From NCBI RefSeq assembly GCF_000733945.1, contig NZ_JPOL01000002.1, positions 320,001-384,000 of the forward strand: 64,000 nt of DNA, given 5' to 3'. The position numbers were made by a program, and so were the translations under genes. This DNA is from Flavimarina sp. Hel_I_48 (GTDB lineage Bacteria > Bacteroidota > Bacteroidia > Flavobacteriales > Flavobacteriaceae). Below the pieces are notes generated by a model, which was given only the letters and a program-made list of their open reading frames with translations, did no database searches and had not been told where the DNA came from. Shown here one piece after another: positions 1 to 8,409 of the stretch (positions are counted from its first letter, which is position 1; every line of letters starts with the position of its first letter).

Positions 1-711
1 TGGGCTTTCAAAAAGCAACCCAAACAAGAATTTTTGGATACTATACTCGAAGGGCAACCCTTTATTCCGTATTATTTTGAGTTTGACGTTGAAACCAATA
101 AAAAAGGTGCCGACAATTTAGAACCTGCCATTGCGAAAGTTCCATTTGCTGAAAGATCTACCGCCAAAGGTCTTATCATTGATGTGCGAAATGAGAAAAC
201 CTTCAAAAAAGGGCATATAAAAGGAAGCATTAATATTCAGGCAGTTTCTGAAAATTCAAAATTTGAAACATGGCTGGGTTCCATCATCAAGCCAGAAGAC
301 ACATTTACCCTGGTCATAGATAACAAAGAAAAGAATGATATTCTATTGCAACGGGTAGCAAAAATAGGATATGAAAAAATGCTCAGAAAAGTCATTACAC
401 TTTCCGGTGAAAATTTGGTAAAAAATGAAAAACTGGATCTGGATGATTTCAAAAAGAATCCTGACAACTATACAATTGTTGATATTCGTAACAAAAGTGA
501 AGTGGAAAATGGCAAGTTTTTTGATTCCGCTATTTCACATCCTTTAAATGATTTACGGGATACTGCGACTGAAATCCCAACAGACAAACCGATAGTTGTG
601 CATTGCGCAGGTGGTTATCGTAGCGCAGTCGGTAGCAGTATCCTTGAGAAAAGTTTAAATGGTACAATTGTTTACGATTTAAGTGATGATGTCAAAGATT
701 TTCAAGATTGA
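1..711 (+). CDS. MBL-fold/rhodanese protein, C-terminal part (5' cut by window edge)
   Basis: The frame is open from base 1 without a start, so this is the 3' end of a longer gene. The visible 236 residues begin with the linker that follows a metallo-beta-lactamase domain in persulfide-dioxygenase-like proteins (PYYFEFDVETNKKG) and then hold two rhodanese domains. The first (about residues 50-140, with IIDVRNE and GHIKGS) has lost its catalytic cysteine. The second (about 150-236) keeps it, Cys202 in HCAGGYRSA. Family knowledge: such proteins oxidise or transfer sulfane sulfur in the cytoplasm. This fits the TlpA, DsrE, DoxX and YeeE genes that follow. The MBL part itself is not visible, so the full architecture is inferred. 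Confidence 0.8.
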   Translation, partial: WAFKKQPKQEFLDTILEGQPFIPYYFEFDVETNKKGADNLEPAIAKVPFAERSTAKGLIIDVRNEKTFKKGHIKGSINIQAVSENSKFETWLGSIIKPEDTFTLVIDNKEKNDILLQRVAKIGYEKMLRKVITLSGENLVKNEKLDLDDFKKNPDNYTIVDIRNKSEVENGKFFDSAISHPLNDLRDTATEIPTDKPIVVHCAGGYRSAVGSSILEKSLNGTIVYDLSDDVKDFQD

Positions 712-734
712 TTCTCCAAATCCTAAAAAAATAT

Positions 735-1125
735 CCATTTATAGGTATCTTTATTATTGATCTATTCCCATAACAATAATCACGATGAACATTCCCGGAT
801 GGCAACGCTTTCCGGATTTGTTTGCGTGCGTTTGGGAGTGCTTTGGGTACACTTGCACTGCTACAACTCAACACCGCCCACTTTCCAACGCCAGTTTCAA
901 TAGAAAATTGATTACAACAGGAGCTTTTAAAATAGCACCCTATGATATACCGCGTTGATTTTTTCGGGCCTGGGCCACGCGGTAAATCAGCTATCTTTAT
1001 TTAAGGCTTTGATCACAATGTTGTCGCTGGCCCTATTTTATTCCAAATCCAAGTACGAAAAAAATTGCCTGCCCAGAACATTTTGGAATACCTAAATAAT
1101 AAAAAGAAAACACGAAGGTTTATTT
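735..1125 (+). pseudogene. Decayed isoprenylcysteine carboxyl methyltransferase-like gene
   Basis: No long frame is open, but shifting between forward frames recovers an ordered set of family-like pieces. FGSALGTLALLQLNTAHFPT is at about 826-886. LITTGAFKIAPYD starts at 908. An intact stretch at 961-1095 begins FSGLGHAVNQLSLFKAL and ends ALFYSKSKYEKN. A KKKTRRF tail is near 1100. These resemble the membrane methyltransferase family (LQLN-PFPTP, LVTTGxYxxxRHP, FYxKSxYEE, YKKxTxRF), but the RHP motif is destroyed. At least two frameshifts and several stops are needed. Such small methyltransferases accompany MBL/rhodanese and sulfur-permease genes in related bacteria (from memory). Clearly non-functional as read. 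Confidence 0.6.
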
Positions 1126-1221
1126 AGAGCACTACATGAAAGTACAAAATAGGTTATGGAGCGAAACTTATAATACCCTAAGATATTAAATCATCAAAAT
1201 TTTAACTTCGCTATCAAAAGT

Positions 1222-1257
1222 AAGAACCGCATTCAATTTTGGTTTGATGCGGTTCTT
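1222..1257. terminator. Hairpin terminator between convergent genes
   Basis: A perfect 11-bp stem (aagaaccgcat / atgcggttctt) with a 14-nt loop sits just past the plus-strand remnant and 35 bp before the stop of the minus-strand TlpA gene. It could stop transcription from both sides. The T-run is short. Confidence 0.6.
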
Positions 1258-1291
1258 TATATTCAACATTATTTATTTTAAGAAGAATATT

Positions 1292-1918
1292 TCATTTTAA
1301 GCCATTTAAAAATTTCTTGAATCCTGGATCACTATAATCTGCCATACCCTTATGTGTCAATGCCAAGTTTCCATCGGCACCAATAATATAAGTTGTCGGC
1401 AAGGCGGACGATTGGTACATGGTAGGAAGGTTGTCTGCCGGCGCATATATAGGAAGGTTAAAATCTTTACGCTCTGTAAAAGCTTTTGCCACTTCAAAAT
1501 CGTTATCAAAGGATAGCATTACAAAAACGACTTCATCACCCATTTCCTCTTGAATTTTAGCTATACTTGGCATCTCTGCCACACAAGGTGGACACCAGGT
1601 TGCCCAAAAATTCATAAAAATCACTTTCCCTTTCATTTCCTTGAGCGATACCGTTTTCCCATTAATGTCTATCAGGTTCAGGTTAAAATCTGCCTTAATG
1701 AGCTTTGATGCATCTCCCTGGTTATTTCTATCCTCCTGTACCTTGGTAATTTCCTTAAGGTCCGGATTAAACAAACCGGTTGCAAGTATTCCGCGCTGTG
1801 CAAAACCCATTACTTCGGTATGCATTCCCGTAACATAAAGTGTAATGGCCACTACCGCAAAAATCCCATATAGTATCCGGGTTTTTTTGCCGGCATCTTG
1901 TTTTTTATCTTTTTTCAT
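1292..1918 (-). CDS. TlpA-like membrane-anchored thioredoxin
   Basis: The product has 208 residues. An N-terminal signal anchor (about 14-31) is followed by a periplasmic AhpC/TSA-Redoxin domain with the active-site motif WCPPC (Cys109, Cys112) and a cis-Pro loop (SALPTTYII). Family role: thiol-disulfide exchange outside the cytoplasmic membrane, either reducing partner proteins or serving cytochrome and sulfur-oxidation enzymes. It is the last gene of a minus-strand run, 11 bp after the 5'-nucleotidase/SoxB-like gene, and probably shares its transcript. A partner role with that enzyme is an inference from position. Confidence 0.88.
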   Translation of the reverse strand: MKKDKKQDAGKKTRILYGIFAVVAITLYVTGMHTEVMGFAQRGILATGLFNPDLKEITKVQEDRNNQGDASKLIKADFNLNLIDINGKTVSLKEMKGKVIFMNFWATWCPPCVAEMPSIAKIQEEMGDEVVFVMLSFDNDFEVAKAFTERKDFNLPIYAPADNLPTMYQSSALPTTYIIGADGNLALTHKGMADYSDPGFKKFLNGLK

Positions 1919-1929
1919 GGTTTTGATTT

Positions 1930-3588
1930 TTAGTGAAAATGATAATCAGTTTTGGGAACGGTCGAAAAAGAATAGGTGCCAAGATATTCACAATACGCCC
2001 TTCCCTCCAAAGTAGGAGATACGGGCGATTTTTTCTTAAGGTATTGTTCAACAACCTCGTGGATGGCGTAGTCCTTTACTTCAACATCCTTCACATTCGC
2101 CATCCTACAAAGATTGTCAAGCGGGTCTCCAGGTCTCACGCAGGCAGAAATCGTGTAATATTTTTCATCTTGCATTTGCTTTCCGTCTACGGTTATGGTG
2201 TTGACGCGGTTGCCCTTATCACTTTGGCTGTTAAAATTGACCTCCATCCCTGAAAACCGTACCAACCATCCACCAAATCGTTCCGTTGGGTCCTGGGAAA
2301 AGGCATTGTGCATTTCCTTCTCCAACCAATCTTTTATCTGCCTTCCAGTGGCTTTTCCTGTCTTTACCTTTTCATTTACAGGTAGCAGGTTCCAAAGGTT
2401 TGCCCTTGTAATTGGCGCAGGTTTCCCTTTTTCTGGAACAATTGGATTGCCAAACCTAAAACCGTTTGAAATGGAAATGTCCGCACCTGTTTTCCAACGT
2501 GCGGCATCAGTAATCATATTGTCCATTGGGTTTTCAACAGTTAAATATCTATAGATAGGCGTTTTGGTATAACCGACCACGGTTTCTAAATAGTCTTTAT
2601 AAGGTGCTTTTACTTCATCTACAAGTGCTTGTACCTCTTTGTCGGCAGGGAACAGTTCCGGATCCACATCTATAAGTTCGTACTCATCGCCGACCAATTT
2701 TCCATCCACAAAATGTAGCGTCAACTTCCCAACAAAAGAACCAAATGCACCTGGTTCTGTAACCCTGGCATACTTCCCCTGAATGGGTTCACGTACTCTT
2801 TCGTGTGTATCGTTGCCTAAAATATAATCCACATTTTCAGCAATTGGATTATCCGCGAGTTCAACTTGTTTAAAAATACCGATATGTGTGACCATGAAAA
2901 GTACATCTACTTTTTCTTTCACTTTAATATCGTCCACCATTTTTTTTAGCTTGTCATCTAGACCACTAAAAGTAATGCCTTCGCTAAAATTGGGGTTCTG
3001 TCTAACAGGAACGGCCGGGTCATTAATACCTATAAAACCTATACGGATTCCTTCGATTTCCTTTATGGAATAGGCAGGAAATAATTGTTCTTCTGTTTTA
3101 TCGTGGTACATATTCTGGGCGATTACATCGGTATCGTACCCTTTCATAACATTCATCATTATATCCTTGCCATAGACGACTTCCCAATTGCCGGGTATTA
3201 TTACATTATAGCCCATATTTTTAATGATATTAGGCATCACTTTACCTTCAGATAATGCGGTATAACCACTCCCTTGTATAAGGTCGCCACCATCAACGAT
3301 AATGGTCCGGTCGGGATTTTTTTGACGTTCTCGCTCAAAAAGAGTTTTAATATTGGCTAGTCCTCCACGGTCTTTGAAGACGACTTTTTCATCCTCCCAA
3401 AACAATTCGGGATGTGTGTCAAGCTGTCCATGAATATCAGCGGTTTGTAATACAGTAATACTCAAAGTGTCTATTGTATCTGTTTTGTTATCCATTTTGT
3501 CCTGTTTTTCTGATTTGCAGGAAATCGCTGCTATAAGTATTCCTAAAAGTAGAATAGTCGTTGATATAGCTCTGTTAAATATTGTCAT
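1930..3588 (-). CDS. SoxB-like bifunctional metallophosphatase/5'-nucleotidase lipoprotein
   Basis: The product has 552 residues. A lipoprotein signal with cleavage before Cys24 (LIAAISC) is followed by a calcineurin-like metallophosphoesterase domain (ADIHG, DGGD, GNWE, THIG, GNDTHE) and a C-terminal 5'-nucleotidase domain (about 330-530). The family hydrolyses nucleotides or UDP-sugars in the periplasm. The SoxB branch instead removes sulfate from a SoxY-bound thiosulfonate. The metal-site motif here reads GNWEVVYG: the Asn is as in 5'-nucleotidases (GNHE), and the Trp and following Tyr-Gly are as in SoxB (HWEFTYG). The sulfur-gene neighbours favour a SoxB-like role, but no soxYZ is visible, so the substrate is open. 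Confidence 0.8.
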   Translation of the reverse strand: MTIFNRAISTTILLLGILIAAISCKSEKQDKMDNKTDTIDTLSITVLQTADIHGQLDTHPELFWEDEKVVFKDRGGLANIKTLFERERQKNPDRTIIVDGGDLIQGSGYTALSEGKVMPNIIKNMGYNVIIPGNWEVVYGKDIMMNVMKGYDTDVIAQNMYHDKTEEQLFPAYSIKEIEGIRIGFIGINDPAVPVRQNPNFSEGITFSGLDDKLKKMVDDIKVKEKVDVLFMVTHIGIFKQVELADNPIAENVDYILGNDTHERVREPIQGKYARVTEPGAFGSFVGKLTLHFVDGKLVGDEYELIDVDPELFPADKEVQALVDEVKAPYKDYLETVVGYTKTPIYRYLTVENPMDNMITDAARWKTGADISISNGFRFGNPIVPEKGKPAPITRANLWNLLPVNEKVKTGKATGRQIKDWLEKEMHNAFSQDPTERFGGWLVRFSGMEVNFNSQSDKGNRVNTITVDGKQMQDEKYYTISACVRPGDPLDNLCRMANVKDVEVKDYAIHEVVEQYLKKKSPVSPTLEGRAYCEYLGTYSFSTVPKTDYHFH

Positions 3589-3590
3589 AA

Positions 3591-4013
3591 TCAGAGGCTT
3601 AAACTTTTGAATCCCTTTTTCTGAAGTTGGAAATTATATAGTATTCCATTTTCAACCACCTTCATTTCTTTTGGAACTTTTGTTTTATCCACCTTGAATT
3701 TATTCAGCGAAAAACCGCACGCAACCAACTTTACACCAACCTTTTCGGCTTTTTGAATAAAGTTTTTCATTTTTTTGCCATCGGTAATATCGCCTATTTC
3801 CCTACCACAGATTATGACCTCGAAATCACCAAAGGCTTCCCCTTCTTCAGCTTTAAGAGCTTCCGCGGTTAAGAGTATTGGTTGTAGCTGTGGAATCTTT
3901 TTAGTGAGGACCACATAGTTGTTTCTATCTGTATCGATTTGCTGTGCCTGGGTTTCTACGGTACCAAAAAAGGTTAGCATTAAAAAGATGGAGCTGATCA
4001 TGTATGTTTTCAT
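3591..4013 (-). CDS. Exported DsrE-family protein
   Basis: The product has 140 residues, with a cleavable signal peptide ending near TQAQQ (about residue 24) and a DsrE/F-like domain (VVLTKK, FEVIICGREIGD, VGVKLVACGFSLNKF). DsrE-like proteins carry or relay sulfur through a conserved cysteine; candidates here are the Cys of IICGRE and the Cys of VACGFS. The start codon overlaps the stop of the upstream DoxX gene (ATGA-type, 4 nt), and the stop lies 2 bp from the 5'-nucleotidase start, so the genes are translationally coupled. The periplasmic location is inferred from the signal peptide. Confidence 0.8.
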   Translation of the reverse strand: MKTYMISSIFLMLTFFGTVETQAQQIDTDRNNYVVLTKKIPQLQPILLTAEALKAEEGEAFGDFEVIICGREIGDITDGKKMKNFIQKAEKVGVKLVACGFSLNKFKVDKTKVPKEMKVVENGILYNFQLQKKGFKSLSL

Positions 4014-4417
4014 TTTGATTTATTTAAAAGGTTATCGGTATCATTCAGTATAAAAAAAAGAAGTCCACCTAAAATTGCTATATTTTTAAAGAGCGGTCCA
4101 AGCGTTGTTATTTGACCAACTTGAACCGTTAGTGTTATGGGTGATAGAACCATTATCAGGATTATTGCCGCCCATTTTGTTTTATACCCAATCAGGAATA
4201 CAAAACCTGCTATAAGCATTACGATACCGGACAGAATGATGAGCAATTGCGGGTCGCCAAAAAAATGAGCGATGCCCTTAAAGCTTGCCTTTTCTATTCG
4301 TTGTGCAGTTTTCTCTATATTGAGCAAGTGATTAAAACCCGCTACGAGAAATATGCCACTTACCATTATGCGCAGCAATTGTATGGAACGACGGCTAATT
4401 AAAATTTTTGTCTTCAA
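4010..4417 (-). CDS. DoxX-family membrane protein
   Basis: The product has 135 residues and four predicted membrane segments (about 17-31, 57-77, 81-103, 107-126), with the DoxX pattern RIMVSGIFLVAGFNHLL near the N-terminus. DoxX proteins belong to quinone-linked thiosulfate oxidation complexes in some organisms and have uncertain roles in others. Here it starts a coupled run DoxX, DsrE, SoxB-like, TlpA. No promoter box was found in the 125 bp upstream, so it may be co-transcribed with the small exported protein at 4543-4905. Confidence 0.8.
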   Translation of the reverse strand: MKTKILISRRSIQLLRIMVSGIFLVAGFNHLLNIEKTAQRIEKASFKGIAHFFGDPQLLIILSGIVMLIAGFVFLIGYKTKWAAIILIMVLSPITLTVQVGQITTLGPLFKNIAILGGLLFFILNDTDNLLNKSK

Positions 4418-4542
4418 TCAATGCGATGTTTCAGAATGTTATATATTGTGTGGTGTTTGTTCGTAATAGTTCAATCCGACTCATTTTTTAGCCCAATAAA
4501 AACCAGATCCAGAGCACCATTCTTAAGTTTTAAAAAAGGGAA

Positions 4543-4905
4543 TTAGGCCGACCGAGGTGGTGGAGAAGTATTATCTCCGTATCGATAACTTAATTTTGAA
4601 GAAAAATGTTCGTAAAAGACCACTATGGGATTTAGAAAGTTTGTTTCCCAAGAGAATTGTTCAAATTGAAAAAGAGAGGTGCACAGCCCACTTAATGGAA
4701 TTACTTGTGGAGCTGCCAAATGAATTTGCGGAAGCTTTTTGGTGGTCCTGATTTGTTTTGGGGAATATTTCTTTTTACAATCAGGATTGACAAAAGTGAT
4801 ATCACTTCCAGCAAGTAAGACATTCGCACCATTAGCGTCAATGGCAATGAATTTTGCCAAAAAGACGAATGTGAGCAGTAAGGCTATGTAAGTATTGATT
4901 TTCAC
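4543..4905 (-). CDS. Small exported protein of unknown function (GTG start)
   Basis: The product has 120 residues, with an N-terminal signal peptide (about 1-22), two cysteines (in PDCKK and GLCTS) and a proline-rich end (SPPPRSA). No domain was recognised. Its shape (signal peptide, Cys pair, PPR end) recalls the small protein at 44140. The chosen start is GTG at 4905, only 8 nt after a perfect TACATTTG minus-7 box, implying a very short or absent leader. A Crp/Fnr-like site lies upstream. It probably leads the sulfur-gene transcript running to 1292. Confidence 0.6.
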   Translation of the reverse strand: MKINTYIALLLTFVFLAKFIAIDANGANVLLAGSDITFVNPDCKKKYSPKQIRTTKKLPQIHLAAPQVIPLSGLCTSLFQFEQFSWETNFLNPIVVFYEHFSSKLSYRYGDNTSPPPRSA

Positions 4906-4913
4906 GAGTATCG

Positions 4914-4958
4914 CAAATGTAAAAGAAGCTATAGGTTTTGAATGTAACTTTTGTTACC
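4914..4958 (-). promoter_or_regulatory. Promoter with Crp/Fnr-like operator for the 4905 to 1292 genes
   Basis: The minus-7 box TACATTTG (read on the minus strand, 4921 to 4914) matches TANNTTTG exactly. The operator TGTAAC-TTTT-GTTACC lies at 4943-4958, with a 21-nt gap to the box. The centre of the operator is 29.5 bp before the box, near -42 from the expected start, which is where class II activators bind. The divergent promoter at 5247-5292 has the same arrangement. Confidence 0.6.
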
Positions 4959-5000
4959 CAACTTTATCAAAAGGCTAAAATTGAGATCTTAAAATTCAAT

Positions 5001-5237
5001 TCATATCCTCTCTTTCTCCAGAATAGCATTAAAAAAGAAAGAAAACGAACTCGGATATATCTTGTTTTGAATTCTGTTCCAAGATTGAAATCCCCATACT
5101 ATCAATAGAAAACCTGCCCATGTGATTGCGGGAGCTGATATTCTCATAAGATGCAATAGCTGTTGGGGACTACTCGAATTGGTTTTTTTTTGTTCGTGCC
5201 ATAATTTTTTCTCTTGTTTAAAATTATATGAAAGCAA
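5001..5237 (-). CDS. Possible small membrane protein (doubtful)
   Basis: This is a 78-codon frame with one clear hydrophobic segment (APAITWAGFLLIVWGF), preceded by a charged stretch and an internal ATG at MRISAPA. No family was recognised. It lies between two divergent operator-bearing promoters and its 5' end abuts the YeeE operator, so it could be a real small gene or chance. There is no supporting ribosome site. Confidence 0.3.
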   Translation of the reverse strand: MLSYNFKQEKKLWHEQKKTNSSSPQQLLHLMRISAPAITWAGFLLIVWGFQSWNRIQNKIYPSSFSFFFNAILEKERI

Positions 5238-5246
5238 TTGGTATTA

Positions 5247-5292
5247 CTGTAACACTTGTTACAGTTTTGTTGCCGCAAAAGCTACATCTTTG
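5247..5292 (+). promoter_or_regulatory. Promoter with Crp/Fnr-like operator for the YeeE/YedE genes
   Basis: A perfect palindrome CTGTAACA-CT-TGTTACAG (5247-5264) contains TGTAAC-N4-GTTACA. A minus-7-like box CATCTTTG (5285-5292, one mismatch to TANNTTTG) follows after 21 nt. The ATG of the YeeE gene is at 5310, so the leader is short. The Crp/Fnr assignment is by symmetry and spacing; the regulator gene is not in the window. Confidence 0.65.
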
Positions 5293-5309
5293 TCGCTTAA
5301 ATAATTGAT

Positions 5310-5867
5310 ATGGATTTGATATATGAACCGTGGCCGTGGTATGTTGCGGGACCACTTATTGCACTTGTGATGTTCGTTTTATTGTTCGTAGGGAAGCAAT
5401 TTGGAATGTCATCAAACCTACGAACAGCATGTGCAGCTATGGGCGCAGGAAAAGTAGCCGTTTTTTTTAAATTCGATTGGAAAGCTGAAAGATGGAATTT
5501 AATGGTGGTGCTGGGTTCGATCATTGGTGGATTTATCGCCTCAAATTATATGAGCGACAACACTGTTGAAATAAATCCTGAAATTGCTCAACAGCTCACC
5601 GAGGATTATCAAATTACGAGTGCGGGAGAAAGTTACCTACCACCGGAAATTTTTGGAGCAGATGCACTGGGCGACCCTTTTATCATTGCCGTGTTATTGA
5701 TTGGTGGCCTATTAGTTGGTTTTGGAGCACGGTATGCTGGTGGTTGTACATCGGGTCACGCAATTTCTGGATTGAGTAATCTACAGTTACCCTCACTTAT
5801 AGCCGTCATAGGTTTCTTTATAGGTGGTCTTGTTATGGTACATTTAATTTATCCCTTAATATTTTAG
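5310..5867 (+). CDS. YeeE/YedE-family sulfur transporter, N-terminal-half protein
   Basis: The product has 185 residues with several membrane segments and the family signature ARYAGGCTSGHAISGLSN (about 139-156), whose cysteine is part of the thiosulfate pathway in characterised YeeE. In Bacteroidota the transporter is commonly split into two adjacent genes, and the second half follows 2 bp downstream. Predicted role: uptake of thiosulfate or a related sulfur compound across the cytoplasmic membrane, feeding the rhodanese, DsrE and SoxB-like proteins encoded nearby. Expression is probably controlled by the operator at 5247-5264. Confidence 0.88.
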   Translation: MDLIYEPWPWYVAGPLIALVMFVLLFVGKQFGMSSNLRTACAAMGAGKVAVFFKFDWKAERWNLMVVLGSIIGGFIASNYMSDNTVEINPEIAQQLTEDYQITSAGESYLPPEIFGADALGDPFIIAVLLIGGLLVGFGARYAGGCTSGHAISGLSNLQLPSLIAVIGFFIGGLVMVHLIYPLIF

Positions 5868-5869
5868 TA

Positions 5870-6283
5870 ATGAAGTACATCACCTATTTAGCCATTGGTA
5901 TTTTCTTTGGAATAATAATGTTCAAATCTGAAGCCGCATCGTGGTTTCGTATCTATGAAATGTTTCAGTTCGGAAGTTTCCATATGTACGGGATTATCGG
6001 CTCGGCTTTGGTAATCGGAATTATGGGCGTGCAGATTATCAAACGTAAAAACATAAAACCACTTGGCGGAGGGAAAATGAACTTGAAGCCCAAGAATAAA
6101 AGCGTTGTCCGGTACCTAATAGGTGGAATCATCTTCGGTTTGGGATGGGCACTTGCGGGTGCTTGCCCGGGACCAATGTATGTACTTGCGGGAGCTGGTT
6201 ATATTTCTATTTTGGTAGTCGTTCTTGGCGCTATTGCAGGGACCTTTTTATATGGGCTGCTAAAGAACAGATTACCTCACTAA
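5870..6283 (+). CDS. YeeE/YedE-family (DUF6691-like) second-half protein
   Basis: The product has 137 residues with about four membrane segments and the conserved motif GLGWALAGACPGPMYVLAGAG (about 93-113), the counterpart of the GGCTSGH motif in the preceding gene. It starts 2 bp after that gene's stop, so the two are certainly co-expressed and probably form one transporter. The charged loop at about 60-78 separates the two hydrophobic halves. Confidence 0.87.
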   Translation: MKYITYLAIGIFFGIIMFKSEAASWFRIYEMFQFGSFHMYGIIGSALVIGIMGVQIIKRKNIKPLGGGKMNLKPKNKSVVRYLIGGIIFGLGWALAGACPGPMYVLAGAGYISILVVVLGAIAGTFLYGLLKNRLPH

Positions 6284-6561
6284 AAAAATTGCCTAACCTT
6301 AAAAACTCCACATGCTGTCTAAAAAGTTTAGTAGGTGGCATTGACAACCTCGTATAGAGCCCAATTGGTTAAAAATATAGTCTTCGTACGTACAATTGTA
6401 CTTTCATGATGATTTTGTCAAAATAGAATTTCGCCTTTTTTTTTAACGGTCGCCCGAATATACCATTGAAATAGATTGGCCGGTTTTGCTCCATAAAAAT
6501 TTAGCAACAAAAATCTTTGATCCGATATATCTCTCAGGTGACACATATAAGTTCATCTTGG
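6284..6561. other. Intergenic stretch before repeat copy 1
   Basis: No credible reading frame, hairpin terminator or promoter was found here. The sequence is AT-rich and runs directly into the dispersed repeat that begins near 6562. The whole gene-free gap is 6284-6901. Confidence 0.6.
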
Positions 6562-6770
6562 TTTACTTAAACCCAGGTTTGTTTGAACTATCCATAAATT
6601 CAAAAGAGGTTTTTTAAATCGTTTCCTACCAAAAGCATTAAGCTTCTACTTTATTAGATTTTTCTAAAGATCCACTCAAAGTTCATTTCTCGATACCTAT
6701 TATTAAACATTTCAAGATTTCGGGCAAAGGGTTTATTTAAGGATTTCAGACACTCCTTTAAATGAACTTT
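6562..6770 (+). repeat. Dispersed intergenic repeat, copy 1 (full length)
   Basis: Full-length diverged copy. The head is ACCCAGGTTTGTTTGAAC (6571-6588). The middle has CAAAAGAGGTTTTTT and CCAAAAGCATT. The second half has AAAGTTCATTTC, GATACCTATTATTAAACAT and GGATTTCAGA. It is closely similar in order and spacing to copies at 19897, 21505, 22957 and 24532, all in the same orientation. Confidence 0.75.
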
Positions 6771-6901
6771 TTAAAATAGAGGAGATGACTGGGTATTTGG
6801 TTTTTATATCAAATTGTTTAAATTGATCCATGTATAAGGAAAATAATGGTGTCGTTACGTTTATCCATATGTGGGCAGCCATTTGAATGCAATAAAAACT
6901 A

Positions 6902-7423
6902 ATGAGGTTCAATCTTAAAAAACATCGTACATTAAGGCTACTATCTCAAAAATTCTTAAGCGTAAACGAAAAAATGTCAATGGCACATGTAATTCCTGCT
7001 GAGCTGGTTGGTTTATCATTTAAGCATATTGAAAAAGAATTAAATATCAATAGTTACCAAAGAGAGTTAATGTTATCTGAACTTGATAAGTCAGAAGAAA
7101 TAATATTCTATCACTTAGAGGAAAGGGGCTGTTATATTGACCAAAAAAACGGATTTGCAGCTTTATCAAATAGAAAGTATATAAATCAACATTGGTCTAT
7201 CATTCTTGATTGGATTAAAAACTTTGTTCAAATTGTAATTCCGGTTTTAGCTTTAATTGTTGCTTATATTTCTTTTACAAGTAAAATGAACAGTATAAAA
7301 ATGCAATACGATAAGGAATTACAAGATGTAAAAAACATAATATTAGAGCAAAAAGACCGCCTAGAGGAACTGGAGAAACAAAATCAGATTTTTTCTAATC
7401 CGAAAAAAATTGATTCCTTATAA
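6902..7423 (+). CDS. Orphan protein with one membrane segment and coiled coil
   Basis: The product has 173 residues. The basic N-terminal 100 residues look helical and could hold a winged-helix-like fold (FYHLEERGCYIDQKNGFAAL). A single membrane segment (about 109-127, IVIPVLALIVAYISF) and a C-terminal coiled coil (about 130-165, rich in Glu, Lys and Leu) follow. No family was recognised. The gene is isolated between repeat copies and its composition is AT-rich, as expected of acquired cargo. Confidence 0.55.
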   Translation: MRFNLKKHRTLRLLSQKFLSVNEKMSMAHVIPAELVGLSFKHIEKELNINSYQRELMLSELDKSEEIIFYHLEERGCYIDQKNGFAALSNRKYINQHWSIILDWIKNFVQIVIPVLALIVAYISFTSKMNSIKMQYDKELQDVKNIILEQKDRLEELEKQNQIFSNPKKIDSL

Positions 7424-7641
7424 TTTTAATATTTTTCTTTAAATGAACTAAAATATGGAGGTATAATCGGGTGACCTTCATAACTTTTCATATTTCCTCT
7501 TTTAACTGTATTAACAAGTATTCCTGCTTTTGTGTCAATATTCAGTCTTTCACCAAAGGTTATCAATGGCAATTGTTAAATTTGATCAGAACCCGTAAAC
7601 AGGACAGCATATTACAACCATCTAAAATTAAATAAATCACA

Positions 7642-8340
7642 TTGATGGATATTGAAATGCACTACAAAGAACTTTATAACGAATCAATAAATAAGATCTC
7701 GTCTAATAACTATGAAATCGATAATCTCATTGATTCTGACAAGGACAATAGGCTCGGGATAACACTCTTGGTGAGACCTTCGATGGAAATAAAAGAGCAG
7801 ATTCAAAAATTTTTAAAAAAAATAAAAATAATTGAACCCGACCAATACTATTACCCCAATTCGGATATCCATATTACCGTAATGTCGATTATTTCATGTT
7901 ATGACGGATTCGACATAGCTCAAATCGATGTACCGAAATATATTGAATTGATAAAGAAATGTTTAGCTGGCGAACGGGATCTGAATATTAGGTTCAGGGG
8001 TATTACCGCCTCGCCTTCCGGAATCATGGTTCAGGGATTTATGGAGAATGAAAGCCTGAACAATATTAGAGAAAAACTAAGAAAAGAATTCAAAAAATCC
8101 GATCTTGAGCAAAGCCTCGACAAGAGATATTCTATACAAACGGCCCATGCTACAATTATGCGATTCAGATCGGAACTAAAGGAACCTGAACAATTTTCAA
8201 AAATCTTAGACGAAAATATAGATTATGATTTCGGAACCTTTAAAATAGAAAAATTTGAGCTTGTTTACAATGATTGGTACCAGAGAGATCAATTTGTAAC
8301 GAAATTGTGGGAGGCTACTCCAAGGAATATTATCGCCTAA
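7642..8340 (+). CDS. 2H phosphoesterase / 2'-5' RNA ligase-like protein
   Basis: The product has 232 residues. It shows the two HxT motifs that define the 2H phosphoesterase superfamily: H77-I-T79 (in DIHITVM) and H169-A-T171 (in TAHATIM), at normal spacing. Members open or form 2',3'-cyclic or 2'-5' phosphodiester bonds on RNA or nucleotides; the substrate here is unknown. There is no signal peptide, so it is cytoplasmic. It is the second gene of the segment between repeat copies 1 and 2. ATG at 7645, one codon after the first ATG, is an equally possible start. Confidence 0.75.
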   Translation: MMDIEMHYKELYNESINKISSNNYEIDNLIDSDKDNRLGITLLVRPSMEIKEQIQKFLKKIKIIEPDQYYYPNSDIHITVMSIISCYDGFDIAQIDVPKYIELIKKCLAGERDLNIRFRGITASPSGIMVQGFMENESLNNIREKLRKEFKKSDLEQSLDKRYSIQTAHATIMRFRSELKEPEQFSKILDENIDYDFGTFKIEKFELVYNDWYQRDQFVTKLWEATPRNIIA

Positions 8341-8409
8341 CACAGGACAAAACAATCATATTAAACATTACTCCATATAAGTTTAGATCAAAAAAATTGT
8401 GATAATTAA

